Shown here: positions 25,778 through 34,315 of the stretch, piece by piece
Numbering within the stretch: position 1 is the stretch's first letter
Layout of the letters: each line of letters opens with the position of its first letter
DNA from: an uncultured Arenicella sp.
Lineage (GTDB): Bacteria; Pseudomonadota; Gammaproteobacteria; Arenicellales; Arenicellaceae
Reading direction: 5' to 3'
Length of the DNA stretch: 64,000 nucleotides
Assembly (NCBI GenBank): GCA_938045295.1
Contig: CALINO010000036.1
Location: 1-64,000 of the forward strand
The notes under the pieces: model-generated
What the model was told of the DNA's origin: nothing
Seen by the model: only the letters and a program-made list of their open reading frames with translations
Database searches by the model: none
Program-made: the position numbers and the translations under genes

Positions 25778-27064
25778 ATGTCTAATACGCCAAGCAGCGC
25801 TTATGAGCGCCGTTCTTATCGCTATTATGTGCTTGGCTTGTTGACCTTGGTGTATACGGTTAACTTTGTTGATCGGCAATTGTTGTCCATCTTGCAAGAA
25901 GCAATCAAAGTTGATTTGGGTTTGAATGATGAACAATTGGGGCGTTTATCCTTAGCCTTTGCGGTATTTTATGTGGTTGCGGGTTTGCCGATTGCAACAC
26001 TGGCCGACCGTTCAAATAGAAGAACCGTGATTACGGTGGCTATCTCAGCGTGGAGCCTAATGACAATGGCCTGCGGTTATGCGGCCAACTTTCTTCAGTT
26101 AAGCTTGGCTCGAATTGGGGTTGGGGTTGGCGAAGCCGGTTGCAGCCCGCCAGCGCACTCCATTATTTCTGATGTGTTTCCTAAAGAAAAACGAGCCGTG
26201 GCATTTTCCGTGTATTCATTGGGCGTTAATTTCGGAGTTTTCTTAGGCTTGGTGTTAGGCGGGGTATTAAACGAGGTCTATGGCTGGCGTGTTGCATTCG
26301 TGGTGGTGGGCGCCCCGGGTTTGTTGTTGGCGTTAATTGTTCGCTTTACGATTAAAGAGCCCACCAGAGGCTGGGCCGATGGCCAAGTTGTTGATAAATT
26401 GGCTAAGTCATCTGTCTGGCAGGTGGTTAAATTTACCGCCAGCAAAGACTACCTTGTGCACCTGAGTGTGGCGTCCGGTTTGAGTGCATTTGGTAACTAT
26501 GCCGTAGTGAATTGGGCGGGCTCTTATTTTGTCAGAGTGCACGGTATGGGCACCGCAGAACTTAGTCTTTGGTTGGGCGTGGGCATTGCATTATTCGGCG
26601 GCATTGGCACGTTTGGCACAGGTTGGTTGTGTGACAAGCTAGGGCGGCGCAAGGTGGGGCTGTATATGTGGGTGCCAGCGGTTTCTTTATTGCTGTCGAT
26701 ACCGTTTGTGGTGGTTGCGTATTTTAGCCGTGACACTCAAACCGCGCTGATTGCGCACGCTGTTCTGCCAATTTTCACTGTGGGCTATTTAGGGGCGTCA
26801 TTAGCGGTGCTGCATTCGTCAGTGCCTAACCACATGCGAGCTACTTCGTCGGCGATTTTGTTTTTAGTCATTAATGTGATTGGCATGGCCTGTGGGCCTT
26901 ATTTTGTTGGCTTATTGAGTAATTATTTAAACCTATCAACACAGTTAGGCGTTGAATCATTACCACGCGCAATACTTATTTTGGTGCCAATATCTTGTAT
27001 TTGGGCGTCAATACACTTTTTCATTGCCGGACAGAAAATGTCAAAGGGTGAGTTAGGTAAATAA
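25778..27064 (+). CDS. Major facilitator superfamily transporter (spinster-like)
   Basis: 428 residues with twelve predicted transmembrane helices. YTVNFVDRQLLSILQEAIK in helix 1 and the loop motif LADRSNRR are typical of the spinster/ACS-like MFS branch common in marine Gammaproteobacteria; ARIGVGVGEAGCSPPAHS in helix 4 and the repeat motif CDKLGRRK in the second half support this. The substrate is unknown. It stands alone, with the candidate small RNA downstream. Confidence 0.88.
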   Translation: MSNTPSSAYERRSYRYYVLGLLTLVYTVNFVDRQLLSILQEAIKVDLGLNDEQLGRLSLAFAVFYVVAGLPIATLADRSNRRTVITVAISAWSLMTMACGYAANFLQLSLARIGVGVGEAGCSPPAHSIISDVFPKEKRAVAFSVYSLGVNFGVFLGLVLGGVLNEVYGWRVAFVVVGAPGLLLALIVRFTIKEPTRGWADGQVVDKLAKSSVWQVVKFTASKDYLVHLSVASGLSAFGNYAVVNWAGSYFVRVHGMGTAELSLWLGVGIALFGGIGTFGTGWLCDKLGRRKVGLYMWVPAVSLLLSIPFVVVAYFSRDTQTALIAHAVLPIFTVGYLGASLAVLHSSVPNHMRATSSAILFLVINVIGMACGPYFVGLLSNYLNLSTQLGVESLPRAILILVPISCIWASIHFFIAGQKMSKGELGK

Positions 27065-27138
27065 AATCAATTGCTTAGAGGGTGATAATTTGTGTCACAT
27101 ACGGCAAAAAATGTCATCCGTGCATTCTTAAAATGAGC

Positions 27139-27147
27139 TGTTATAGT
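27139..27147 (+). promoter_or_regulatory. Extended -10 promoter candidate for a small RNA
   Basis: TGTTATAGT fits the extended -10 pattern TG-n-TATAAT with one mismatch; no good -35 box is visible. A start point near 27154 would give a transcript of about 150 bases ending at the terminator at 27277-27305. Confidence 0.4.
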
Positions 27148-27153
27148 TACTCC

Positions 27154-27305
27154 AGCTCAGTTGGGTAATATGTATTGGGCCATATAGAGGTGCTGCAGGT
27201 TGCTTTTGGTAGGGTGAGCGTAGCACCTCTCTATTTCTAAGATTTTGTAGGCTTCTTAGACTCCTCTTATTTTCTTATGCCCCTAATTTAAGGGGCATTT
27301 TTTTG
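27154..27305 (+). ncRNA. Candidate structured small RNA
   Basis: This gene-free stretch (27065-27448 has no coding gene) holds a series of hairpins: CCA/TGG near the start, AGAGGTGCT (27186-27194) with AGCACCTCT (27222-27230), CTAAG (27237-27241) with CTTAG (27255-27259), and a strong intrinsic terminator. An extended -10 box precedes it. No open reading frame of note is present. It could alternatively be the 3' UTR of the MFS gene. I do not recognise the family. Confidence 0.4.
27277..27305 (+). terminator. Strong intrinsic terminator
   Basis: ATGCCCCT (27277-27284), a six-base loop and AGGGGCAT (27291-27298) followed by a run of Ts. Confidence 0.85.
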
Positions 27306-27409
27306 TCTTGCTGTATCGTGATTCAATGGTTTTTCTCATTTGAGTGATCATGATTTAGTCGTGCATTATGCTCTTTAGTATATTCGTTCCGAGCTTGTTT
27401 TCTTTACGC

Positions 27410-27415
27410 TATAAT
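27410..27415 (+). promoter_or_regulatory. -10 box for lpxD
   Basis: A perfect TATAAT 34 bases before the lpxD start and downstream of the terminator at 27305; no clear -35 match. Confidence 0.45.
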
Positions 27416-27448
27416 TGCCGATGAAATAAGTAACTCAAAGGTACGCGA

Positions 27449-28495
27449 ATGGCGTTTCAAGCCTCAAAACTCATCTCTGAATTTGACAGTCTGATTGTGG
27501 AAGCCAATAAGGCTGAGGCAGTCACGTTTGCTCGCATTGATTCCGTTGATACATGCCAAGCCGACAGTTTGATATTTGTTGAAGATGAATCGCAATTGCC
27601 GAAAGAGTTGCCGGCGGTCGTTATCACGCACAAGAATGTGGCTGACCGGATGACTGAGCTGACGTGTTGCGTGATTGTGGTGAACAATGTGCGTTTAGCA
27701 CAAGCTCATATTAAACAGCACTATCAAGACTACGACAGCGCTGATATGGAGTGGGGCGCTGTGCATGACACGGCTACGGTGCACGCCAGTGCTAAATTAG
27801 GCAAAGGGGTTCGTCTAGGGCCCAATGTGGTGATTGGCAAAGACGTGTCGATTGGCCAGAACACACACATACGCTCTAATGCCGTGGTTGAACATGGCGC
27901 GGTGATTGGCCGCGATTGCATTATTAACTCAATGGTCAATATTGGCTATAACTGCCAATTGGGCGACCGTGTGAATGTGCATACGGGTGTTGTCATTGGC
28001 AATGAAGGCTTTGGTTTTGCTCAAGACCATCAACGAGATTTTCATCGCATACCGCACACCGGCAATGTGGTGATTGGTAATGATGTGCAAATTGGCGCCA
28101 ACAGCAATATTGACCGTGCCACCTACGAGTCAACCATCATTGGTAACGGGGTTAAATTAGATTCACTTTGTCATATTGCACACAATGTGCACATTGACGA
28201 GCACACATTATTCGCATCGCAAGCGTGTATTGCCGGCTCTACCTACGTAGGTAAGCGGGTAATGTCGTCAGGGCAAGTAGGCATACTCGATCACCTTCGC
28301 GTGGCTGATAACGCGGTGCTGGTTCATCGCACTGGGGTCACTGAGAACATTGAAAGCTCAGGCATGTACGCCGGAGTGCCGGCTAAACCATTTAAGGAGT
28401 ACGTGCGCGGTTTGGGGGCCAATAAGCGTATAGATAAACTTAATCGGCAACTAAAAGACTTAAAGCAAGAATTACAGCAACGGTTTGGTAAGTAG
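27449..28495 (+). CDS. lpxD: UDP-3-O-acylglucosamine N-acyltransferase (LpxD-like)
   Basis: 348 residues. An N-terminal uridine-binding-like region (1-100) precedes a left-handed beta-helix of hexapeptide repeats (GKGVRLGPNVVIGKDVSIGQ and so on). GNEGFGFA near residue 190 and the catalytic-type histidine in CHIAHNVHI near 240 are LpxD hallmarks, and the C-terminal helix (KQLKDLKQELQQRF-like) closes it. It transfers a 3-hydroxyacyl chain from ACP in lipid A synthesis. It is alone here, outside the usual bamA-skp-lpxD-fabZ-lpxA cluster, so it may be a second copy. Confidence 0.85.
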   Translation: MAFQASKLISEFDSLIVEANKAEAVTFARIDSVDTCQADSLIFVEDESQLPKELPAVVITHKNVADRMTELTCCVIVVNNVRLAQAHIKQHYQDYDSADMEWGAVHDTATVHASAKLGKGVRLGPNVVIGKDVSIGQNTHIRSNAVVEHGAVIGRDCIINSMVNIGYNCQLGDRVNVHTGVVIGNEGFGFAQDHQRDFHRIPHTGNVVIGNDVQIGANSNIDRATYESTIIGNGVKLDSLCHIAHNVHIDEHTLFASQACIAGSTYVGKRVMSSGQVGILDHLRVADNAVLVHRTGVTENIESSGMYAGVPAKPFKEYVRGLGANKRIDKLNRQLKDLKQELQQRFGK

Positions 28496-28544
28496 GCTGG
28501 TTTAGTTAGTGTAAAGAGCGCAAACACCCTTACTAATCGATCAA

Positions 28545-28581
28545 TAAAAAAGCCTTGGCAGATAACCACCAAGGCTTTTTT
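28545..28581. terminator. Bidirectional terminator between lpxD and the 2-oxoacid oxidoreductase operon
   Basis: AAAAAAGCCTTGG (28545-28557) and CCAAGGCTTTTTT (28569-28581) form a perfect stem with A and T runs on both sides, serving the two convergent genes. Confidence 0.9.
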
Positions 28582-28615
28582 ATTGCTCGATTAGTGCGTC
28601 GGTTAAAACGTTCGA

Positions 28616-29668
28616 CTATTTCAAGCTGTCATTGATCGAAGAAAGCACTGAGCTGCCAGGGCAGAGCACGTCTTCTTTTAATTGATTTAATGGTGTGTCA
28701 GGAATATTCAAAATCTCGTGAAAATTATCTGACTCAGGCTCAATGTAAATCAACCCTGTGAGCAACTTGTCTTGATTTTTGTGCTCATGCAATACGTGAA
28801 TCGCATTGGTGCGGTCAGTCGGGTCGTAGTTGTCATCAAGCTTGCTTAAACGCACAGAGTCACCGTTGTGAAGTTGCACGTCTTTGGTTGAGCCTTCTAT
28901 CTGGTCAAGAGTGATTTCTTGCGCCATGGGTACAAAGTCAACCACCGATGCGGCTTGAACGTGCTCACGAGTGTAATCGTAGCTCTTGGTAGAGCCCGCG
29001 TGGTTATTAAAGGTGACGCAAGGCGAAACCACGTCAATCAAGGCAAAGCCTTTGTGTGACATTGCGGCTTTGAGCAGCGGAATCAGCTGTTGTTTGTCGC
29101 CGGAAAAACTGCGTGCCACAAAGGTGGCGCCCAATTCCAATGCCAGTGCCACCAAGTCGATCGACTCAAATGGGTTTACCTTGCCTTTTTTAGACTTTGA
29201 ACCTTCATCAGCGGTGGCTGAATCTTGCCCTTTGGTTAAGCCGTAGCAACCATTGTTTTCCACAATGTAAGACATGTTCAGATTGCGGCGAATTACGTGT
29301 GCAAATTGCCCCATACCAATGGATGCGGTGTCACCGTCGCCAGACACGCCAATGTACAGCAAGTCACGATTGGCCACATTGGCGCCAGTGGTGACTGACG
29401 GCATGCGCCCATGCACAGAGTTAAACCCGTGCGCTTTATTTAAAAAGTAGGTGGGCGATTTAGATGAACACCCAATGCCGGACATTTTGGCAACTCGATG
29501 AGGTTCAATGTCTAGGCCCCAAACAGCTTGCATAATGGCGGCACTGATTGAATCGTGGCCACAGCCAGCGCACAGCGTTGAAATCGCGCCTTCGTATGAT
29601 TTCGTCGACAAGCCAAGTTTGTTTTTTGGCGCTTCAGGGTGACGAATATTAGGTTTAATAAAACTCAT
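28616..29668 (-). CDS. korB: 2-oxoacid:ferredoxin oxidoreductase, beta subunit (KorB-like)
   Basis: 350 residues. Thiamine diphosphate-binding GVSGDGDTASIG near residue 107 with the downstream asparagine (VENNGCYGLTKGQ), and cluster/cofactor cysteines in TLCAGCGHDS and GIGCSSKSP. Together with the alpha subunit encoded 19 bases upstream it forms a 2-oxoacid:ferredoxin oxidoreductase, most like 2-oxoglutarate enzymes, making succinyl-CoA, CO2 and reduced ferredoxin or the reverse. Pyruvate or another 2-oxoacid cannot be excluded. Confidence 0.88.
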   Translation of the reverse strand: MSFIKPNIRHPEAPKNKLGLSTKSYEGAISTLCAGCGHDSISAAIMQAVWGLDIEPHRVAKMSGIGCSSKSPTYFLNKAHGFNSVHGRMPSVTTGANVANRDLLYIGVSGDGDTASIGMGQFAHVIRRNLNMSYIVENNGCYGLTKGQDSATADEGSKSKKGKVNPFESIDLVALALELGATFVARSFSGDKQQLIPLLKAAMSHKGFALIDVVSPCVTFNNHAGSTKSYDYTREHVQAASVVDFVPMAQEITLDQIEGSTKDVQLHNGDSVRLSKLDDNYDPTDRTNAIHVLHEHKNQDKLLTGLIYIEPESDNFHEILNIPDTPLNQLKEDVLCPGSSVLSSINDSLK

Positions 29669-29687
29669 AATGAATCTCTGTGCACGG

Positions 29688-31541
29688 TTAGGCTGATTTA
29701 GCCTTAGTAGCCGTGTTTAATTTCTCTTCTATTTTCGTGCGGATAATGCGCGCACTGATGGGGTCGCCATTAAATTGCAGTATTGAATTCAGGCTGCGTG
29801 GCGCTATTTCCAGCTCGTTAACTAACAGCGTTTTCATTTGTGCGTCGCGATTTTGCTCAACCACGAAAATTTGGTCGTGTTGTTCAATAAATTCAAGCAC
29901 ATCAGCATGAAATGGAAATGACAAAATTCGCATGTCATTCGCCGCATGCCCAGCCGCCGCCAGTTGGTCTAAGGCTTCGTGAGTGGCTTCCATGCTGGTG
30001 CCAAAATGCAACACGCCTATTTTCTTTTCAGCACTGCGTTCAGTGGTGATTGGCGCCGGTAAGTATTTCGGTGCGGTTTCCCATTTCACCAGCAAACGTT
30101 CTAGGTTTGCTTCAAATATTTCGCCTTTCTCGGTGTAAATAGCGTATTCATCACGCGATGTGCCGCGAGTAAAAAAGGCGCCTTTTTCAGGGTGTGTGCC
30201 GGCAACGGTACGATAGGTGATGCCATCGCCATCCACATCGTGGTAACGCCCAAAGCGTTCTATTTTATCCAGTTCTTCAGCATTGAGTACTTTGCCGCGA
30301 TCGTAAGCGCGGGCATCGTCCCATGTTAGCTCGTCGCAAATATGCTCATTCATGCCAAGGTCTAAATCGGTAAGCATGATTACGGGTGTTTGTAAGCGAT
30401 CAGCAATGTCAAAGGCATCGGCGGTTAGCTCAAAACACTCTTTTGGGGTGGCCGGGAATAGGCACACTTGCTTGGTGTCACCGTGCGACGCGTAAGCTGA
30501 AATCAACAAATCTGATTGCTGGGTTCGAGTGGGCATGCCGGTCGAAGGGCCTGCGCGTTGCACGTCAATCAACACGGCGGGTATTTCAGCAAAATAGGCC
30601 AGGCCTAAAAATTCTTGCATTAATGACACACCGGGGCCACTGGTGGCTGTGAATGAACGAGCGCCGTTCCAGTTTGAGCCTATCACCATGCCAATGGCAG
30701 ATAACTCATCTTCCGCTTGTATGATGGCAAAGTTGTTTTTGCCCGTTTCAGGGTCTACCCGAAGCTTATTGGCGTATTTTTCAAAGCCTTCAGCCACCGA
30801 TGTTGAGGGCGTGATTGGGTACCAAGCACAGACGGTGGCACCGCCGTATACTGCACCTAAACCGCACGCGGCGTTGCCTTCGAGTAAAACTTTGCCTTCG
30901 TTCTTATTGCTGCGTTTGAGTTGCAGAGGAAGAGGCTCATTAAAGGCGGCTTTGGCTTCATCAAAGCCAAGTTGTAGAGCCGCAATGTTGGGCTCAATTA
31001 ACTTTGGCTTGGCTTTAAATGTGTCATTAACAATGCTTTCTAGTGCAGAAAAATCAATGCCAATTAAATAGCTTAAAGAACCCACATAGATGATGTTCTT
31101 AAATAGCTGGCGCTGCCTTGGGTTGGTGAAATTAGAGTTGGTAATTTCCGTCAACGGTAAGCCAATGTAATGAATGTCATCACGAATGAGCTTGAAGTCC
31201 AGCGGGTAAGTGTTGTCGTAGAAAAAATAACCACCCGGGCAAACACTGTTAATGTCATCAACCATGCTTTGAGGGTTAACCGACACCACCAATTCAACCT
31301 GCCCACCGCGGCGACCTAAATAGCCTTGCTCTGAGACACGCACTTCATACCAAGTTGGAGCGCCTTGAATATTAGACGGGAAAATATTACGAGGGCTAAC
31401 CGGAATGCCCATGCGAAAAATTGCCTTGGCAAACATGCTGTTAGCACTGGCCGAACCAGAGCCATTTACGTTGGCAAATTTAACAACAAAGTCATTAACT
31501 ACGGGGTTTAACTTTGGTGCAGTATTACTGGCAGTGCTCAT
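29688..31541 (-). CDS. korA: 2-oxoacid:ferredoxin oxidoreductase, alpha subunit with fused gamma domain (KorA-like)
   Basis: 617 residues. The first ~190 residues are the gamma domain (VNGSGSASANSMFAKAI, RRGGQVELVVSV) fused in front of the alpha pyrimidine-binding domain: YPITPSTSVAEGF near 252, TSGPGVSLMQEFLGLAYFAE near 315 and RAGPSTGMPTRTQQSDL near 345. This gamma-alpha fusion is the KorA type. Its start overlaps the end of the flavoprotein gene by four bases, so the three genes are one operon. Confidence 0.9.
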   Translation of the reverse strand: MSTASNTAPKLNPVVNDFVVKFANVNGSGSASANSMFAKAIFRMGIPVSPRNIFPSNIQGAPTWYEVRVSEQGYLGRRGGQVELVVSVNPQSMVDDINSVCPGGYFFYDNTYPLDFKLIRDDIHYIGLPLTEITNSNFTNPRQRQLFKNIIYVGSLSYLIGIDFSALESIVNDTFKAKPKLIEPNIAALQLGFDEAKAAFNEPLPLQLKRSNKNEGKVLLEGNAACGLGAVYGGATVCAWYPITPSTSVAEGFEKYANKLRVDPETGKNNFAIIQAEDELSAIGMVIGSNWNGARSFTATSGPGVSLMQEFLGLAYFAEIPAVLIDVQRAGPSTGMPTRTQQSDLLISAYASHGDTKQVCLFPATPKECFELTADAFDIADRLQTPVIMLTDLDLGMNEHICDELTWDDARAYDRGKVLNAEELDKIERFGRYHDVDGDGITYRTVAGTHPEKGAFFTRGTSRDEYAIYTEKGEIFEANLERLLVKWETAPKYLPAPITTERSAEKKIGVLHFGTSMEATHEALDQLAAAGHAANDMRILSFPFHADVLEFIEQHDQIFVVEQNRDAQMKTLLVNELEIAPRSLNSILQFNGDPISARIIRTKIEEKLNTATKAKSA

Positions 31542-33379
31542 GCGGCAGCCTCCGCTTGTTTTTTCTTTCGAGGAGTGGTTTGTTCAACCAAAATAGGCGC
31601 CGGATTGTCTCCTGCTTTTGTTACCGTGTATAAGAACTTTTTCATGTCCCATGCCGATGTTGGGCAGCGCTCAGCGCATAACCCACAATGTAAGCACACA
31701 TCTTCGTCTTTGATCATGGCGCTACCGGTGGCCAGATCGGTTGATACATAAAGATCGGTCTCAAGGTTTAAACTAGGCGCATTTAAACGGTCACGCAACG
31801 GTGAGCCGTCGTTGTGAGTAAAGGTAATGCAATTGGTGGGGCAAATGTCAGCACAGGCGTCACATTCAATGCATTTTTCTTCAACAAAAACCGTTTGCAC
31901 ATCGCAGTTTAAGCAGCGTTCAGCCTCGGTGAATGCCACCTCAGGTGAGAAGCCAAGTTCGGACTCAATCTTGCGGCTTGAAAGGGCCTTTTCAACAGGT
32001 AAATGAGCCGAAGCTTGACGGTCATCATCCACCACAGCGCTGTCATACGCCCATTGGTGAATCCCCATTTTAGTGCTGACTAAATTGGTGCCCGGTGCTG
32101 GGCGCTCATCAATGGTTGATTTTCCGCTTAAAAATAAGTCAATTGAAATAGCCGCTTGGTGGCCGTGAGCCACGGCGGTAATGATGTTCTCTGGGCCAAA
32201 GGCCGCATCGCCACCAAAAAAGATTTTTTCGTTGGTGGACTGGAAGCTGGTTTTATTAACCACTGGAAGTTCCCAATCGCCAAACTCAATGCCAATGTCG
32301 CGCTCAATCCATGGGAAAGCGTTGTCTTGGCCAATGGCCATAATGGCGTCGGTGCACTCAACGGTAACCACTTCACCGGTGTCGCGAATGGTGCGCTTGC
32401 CGTTTTCATCGTAGCTTGATTCCACGACGCTGAAGGTCATGCCGGCGAGCTTGCCGTCTTCAATTAAAAATTCTTTAGGGCTGTGGTTGGCCAAAATTGG
32501 AATGCCTTCCGCTAAGGTGTCGTCTTTCTCCCAAGGTGATGCTTTCATCGCCTCGTAAGTAGAGCGAACGGTGACAGTCACTTCGTCGCCGCCAATGCGC
32601 TTTGCGGTTCGGCAGCAGTCCATAGCGGTGTTTCCGCCACCAACAATCACTACTTTTTTACCAATGTCTTCAGTGTGCTCAAATGCCACACTTTCTAACC
32701 AATTAATACCAATGTGCACATTATCGCCGGCTTCAGCGCGGCCAGGTATATTAAGATCTTTACCTTTTGGGGCGCCAGTACCGACAAAAATTGCGTCATA
32801 GCCTTTGTCTAATACTTCTTTGAGGCTTTCAACACGGGTGTTGAAAATTTGCGAAACGCCCATGTCCAGAACATAGTTGACTTCTTGGTCTAGCACTTCT
32901 TCTGGTAGACGAAACGATGGAATTTGGCTGCGCATGAAACCGCCGCCTTTGGCGTTTTCATCGTAGATATCGATGTCGTAACCGAGTGGCATTAAATCGC
33001 GTGCTACCGTTAAAGAAGCCGGGCCAGCACCAATTAATGCAATGCGTTTGCCGTTTTTCTCTTTAGGTATGTCGGGCATGCGGGAGTCAACATTGCTGTC
33101 GTCTTTGTTGTCGGCGGCAACACGTTTTAACCGGCAAATAGCAACGGGCTCTTCATCAACGCGACCACGACGGCATGCGGGTTCGCAAGGGCGGTCACAG
33201 GTGCGGCCTAACACGCCTGGAAACACATTGGATTCCCAGTTAACCATGTACGCATCGCTGTAGCGGCGTTTGGCAATTAGACGAATATATTCAGGAACGG
33301 GAGTATGCGCAGGGCAGGCATACTGGCAATCGACTACTTTGTGAAAGTACTCAGGATTGCTGATATCGGTAGCTTTCAT
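31538..33379 (-). CDS. GltD-like NAD(P)H flavoprotein with N- and C-terminal Fe-S domains
   Basis: 613 residues from ATG 33379 (a TTG at 33445 would add 22 atypical residues). The N-terminal cysteine domain (CQYACPAHTPVPEY, GRTCDRPCEPACRRG) binds Fe-S clusters as in GltD. FAD-binding IALIGAGPASLTVARDL and NAD(P)-binding VVIVGGGNTAMDCCRTAKR follow. The C terminus has two 4Fe-4S motifs, CIECDACADICP and CLHCGLCAERCP. It can plausibly shuttle electrons between the KorAB ferredoxin site and NAD(P)H, making a separate ferredoxin unnecessary; that is inference from the fusion and operon. Confidence 0.87.
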   Translation of the reverse strand: MKATDISNPEYFHKVVDCQYACPAHTPVPEYIRLIAKRRYSDAYMVNWESNVFPGVLGRTCDRPCEPACRRGRVDEEPVAICRLKRVAADNKDDSNVDSRMPDIPKEKNGKRIALIGAGPASLTVARDLMPLGYDIDIYDENAKGGGFMRSQIPSFRLPEEVLDQEVNYVLDMGVSQIFNTRVESLKEVLDKGYDAIFVGTGAPKGKDLNIPGRAEAGDNVHIGINWLESVAFEHTEDIGKKVVIVGGGNTAMDCCRTAKRIGGDEVTVTVRSTYEAMKASPWEKDDTLAEGIPILANHSPKEFLIEDGKLAGMTFSVVESSYDENGKRTIRDTGEVVTVECTDAIMAIGQDNAFPWIERDIGIEFGDWELPVVNKTSFQSTNEKIFFGGDAAFGPENIITAVAHGHQAAISIDLFLSGKSTIDERPAPGTNLVSTKMGIHQWAYDSAVVDDDRQASAHLPVEKALSSRKIESELGFSPEVAFTEAERCLNCDVQTVFVEEKCIECDACADICPTNCITFTHNDGSPLRDRLNAPSLNLETDLYVSTDLATGSAMIKDEDVCLHCGLCAERCPTSAWDMKKFLYTVTKAGDNPAPILVEQTTPRKKKQAEAAA

Positions 33380-33529
33380 AGAGCTAAAGTCTCGGCACTT
33401 TGACTTGTTATTTATCTCGTTGTCGACAATGGCACTTGCCGGCAAAAATTATTATTTTAGTGGCTTATTATTTAATTAGCATTTAACCAATGGCTGATTA
33501 AAAGAAATACGCCAAAATTGGTAAACAAA

Positions 33530-33556
33530 CCGGCATTGTGGAGCGTGCCGGCTCGT
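33530..33556. terminator. Terminator-like hairpin upstream of the oxidoreductase operon
   Basis: CCGGCA (33530-33535) pairs with TGCCGG (33546-33551). On the minus strand it is followed by TTTGTTT, so it may end the transcript of the DUF6231-like gene before the korC-korA-korB transcript begins; T runs also follow on the plus strand. Confidence 0.5.
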
Positions 33557-33679
33557 TTTTCGGATGTTAGCATGGCCTGTGTTCGGCGGTACACTGCTTT
33601 TTTACAATTGTGTTGCAATGAATGGCGATAATTTACTCAGTGTTACAAATTCCAGTGAGTTACTGCGCTTTAACGGTGT

Positions 33680-34210
33680 TTACCACCAATATTTGCCCCA
33701 TAATTGCGGGTTGGCCCAATTGTCTGCATTAAGCCAGTCGGGTGTTTTTTTATAGTCTTCAATGTTGTATTTAAACAGGCTTAATGGCGGGGTGGCGTTG
33801 TCATAGCTGGCGACTTTGCTCAGTGCAAAACTAAATAGGTCGGTCAGCGCCCATGACGACGTTGGCTGCTGATCATGGAGTGGCAATGCAATGCAGTACT
33901 GGGGCGTTAATACGTCACGTAACTTTGAGAGCACTCTATTGCCGGTTTCGTGCGGGATGTGTTCAAACAAGTTGAGCACCAAGCCCACATCGAAGCGCTC
34001 ATTGAGTGACCAAAACTCATCCAGCTGGTTGGTGCTAATGTGGGTGACGCTGCATTCTTGGCTCAATAGTCGCTTTTGCGCCAAATAGTCATCCAAAAAA
34101 ATGGGGTCTATATTGCCAATCAACAAGATTCGCCGCGGTTGGGCAGAGTTAATGAGTGTTTCTAAATCGAACAAAAGTTCGTTAGGTGGGCACGGGTTTT
34201 TTGAGGTCAT
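33680..34210 (-). CDS. DUF6231-like, methyltransferase-fold small protein
   Basis: 176 residues. The central part resembles a reduced class I methyltransferase fold (RRILLIGNIDPIF, then RFDVGLVLNLFEHIPHETG with the typical acidic-hydrophobic strand), but the glycine-rich SAM loop is poor, so catalysis is doubtful. The C terminus is rich in tryptophan (NWANPQLWGKYWW). I associate it with the DUF6231 family of Gammaproteobacteria by memory, with moderate certainty. It diverges from parC. Confidence 0.6.
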   Translation of the reverse strand: MTSKNPCPPNELLFDLETLINSAQPRRILLIGNIDPIFLDDYLAQKRLLSQECSVTHISTNQLDEFWSLNERFDVGLVLNLFEHIPHETGNRVLSKLRDVLTPQYCIALPLHDQQPTSSWALTDLFSFALSKVASYDNATPPLSLFKYNIEDYKKTPDWLNADNWANPQLWGKYWW

Positions 34211-34315
34211 CGATATATTCTAATTAATTCTGCTCAAACAGGGGAAATTTTCGTTGTTTCAAGGCCAATGTTTGAGTAGTCTTTCTGCATCAAATTATAA
34301 CTAATTTTGTGCTAC

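Noticed and set aside
30643..31071. A 142-codon plus-strand reading frame inside korA
   Set aside because: Antisense shadow of a conserved gene; low-complexity composition.
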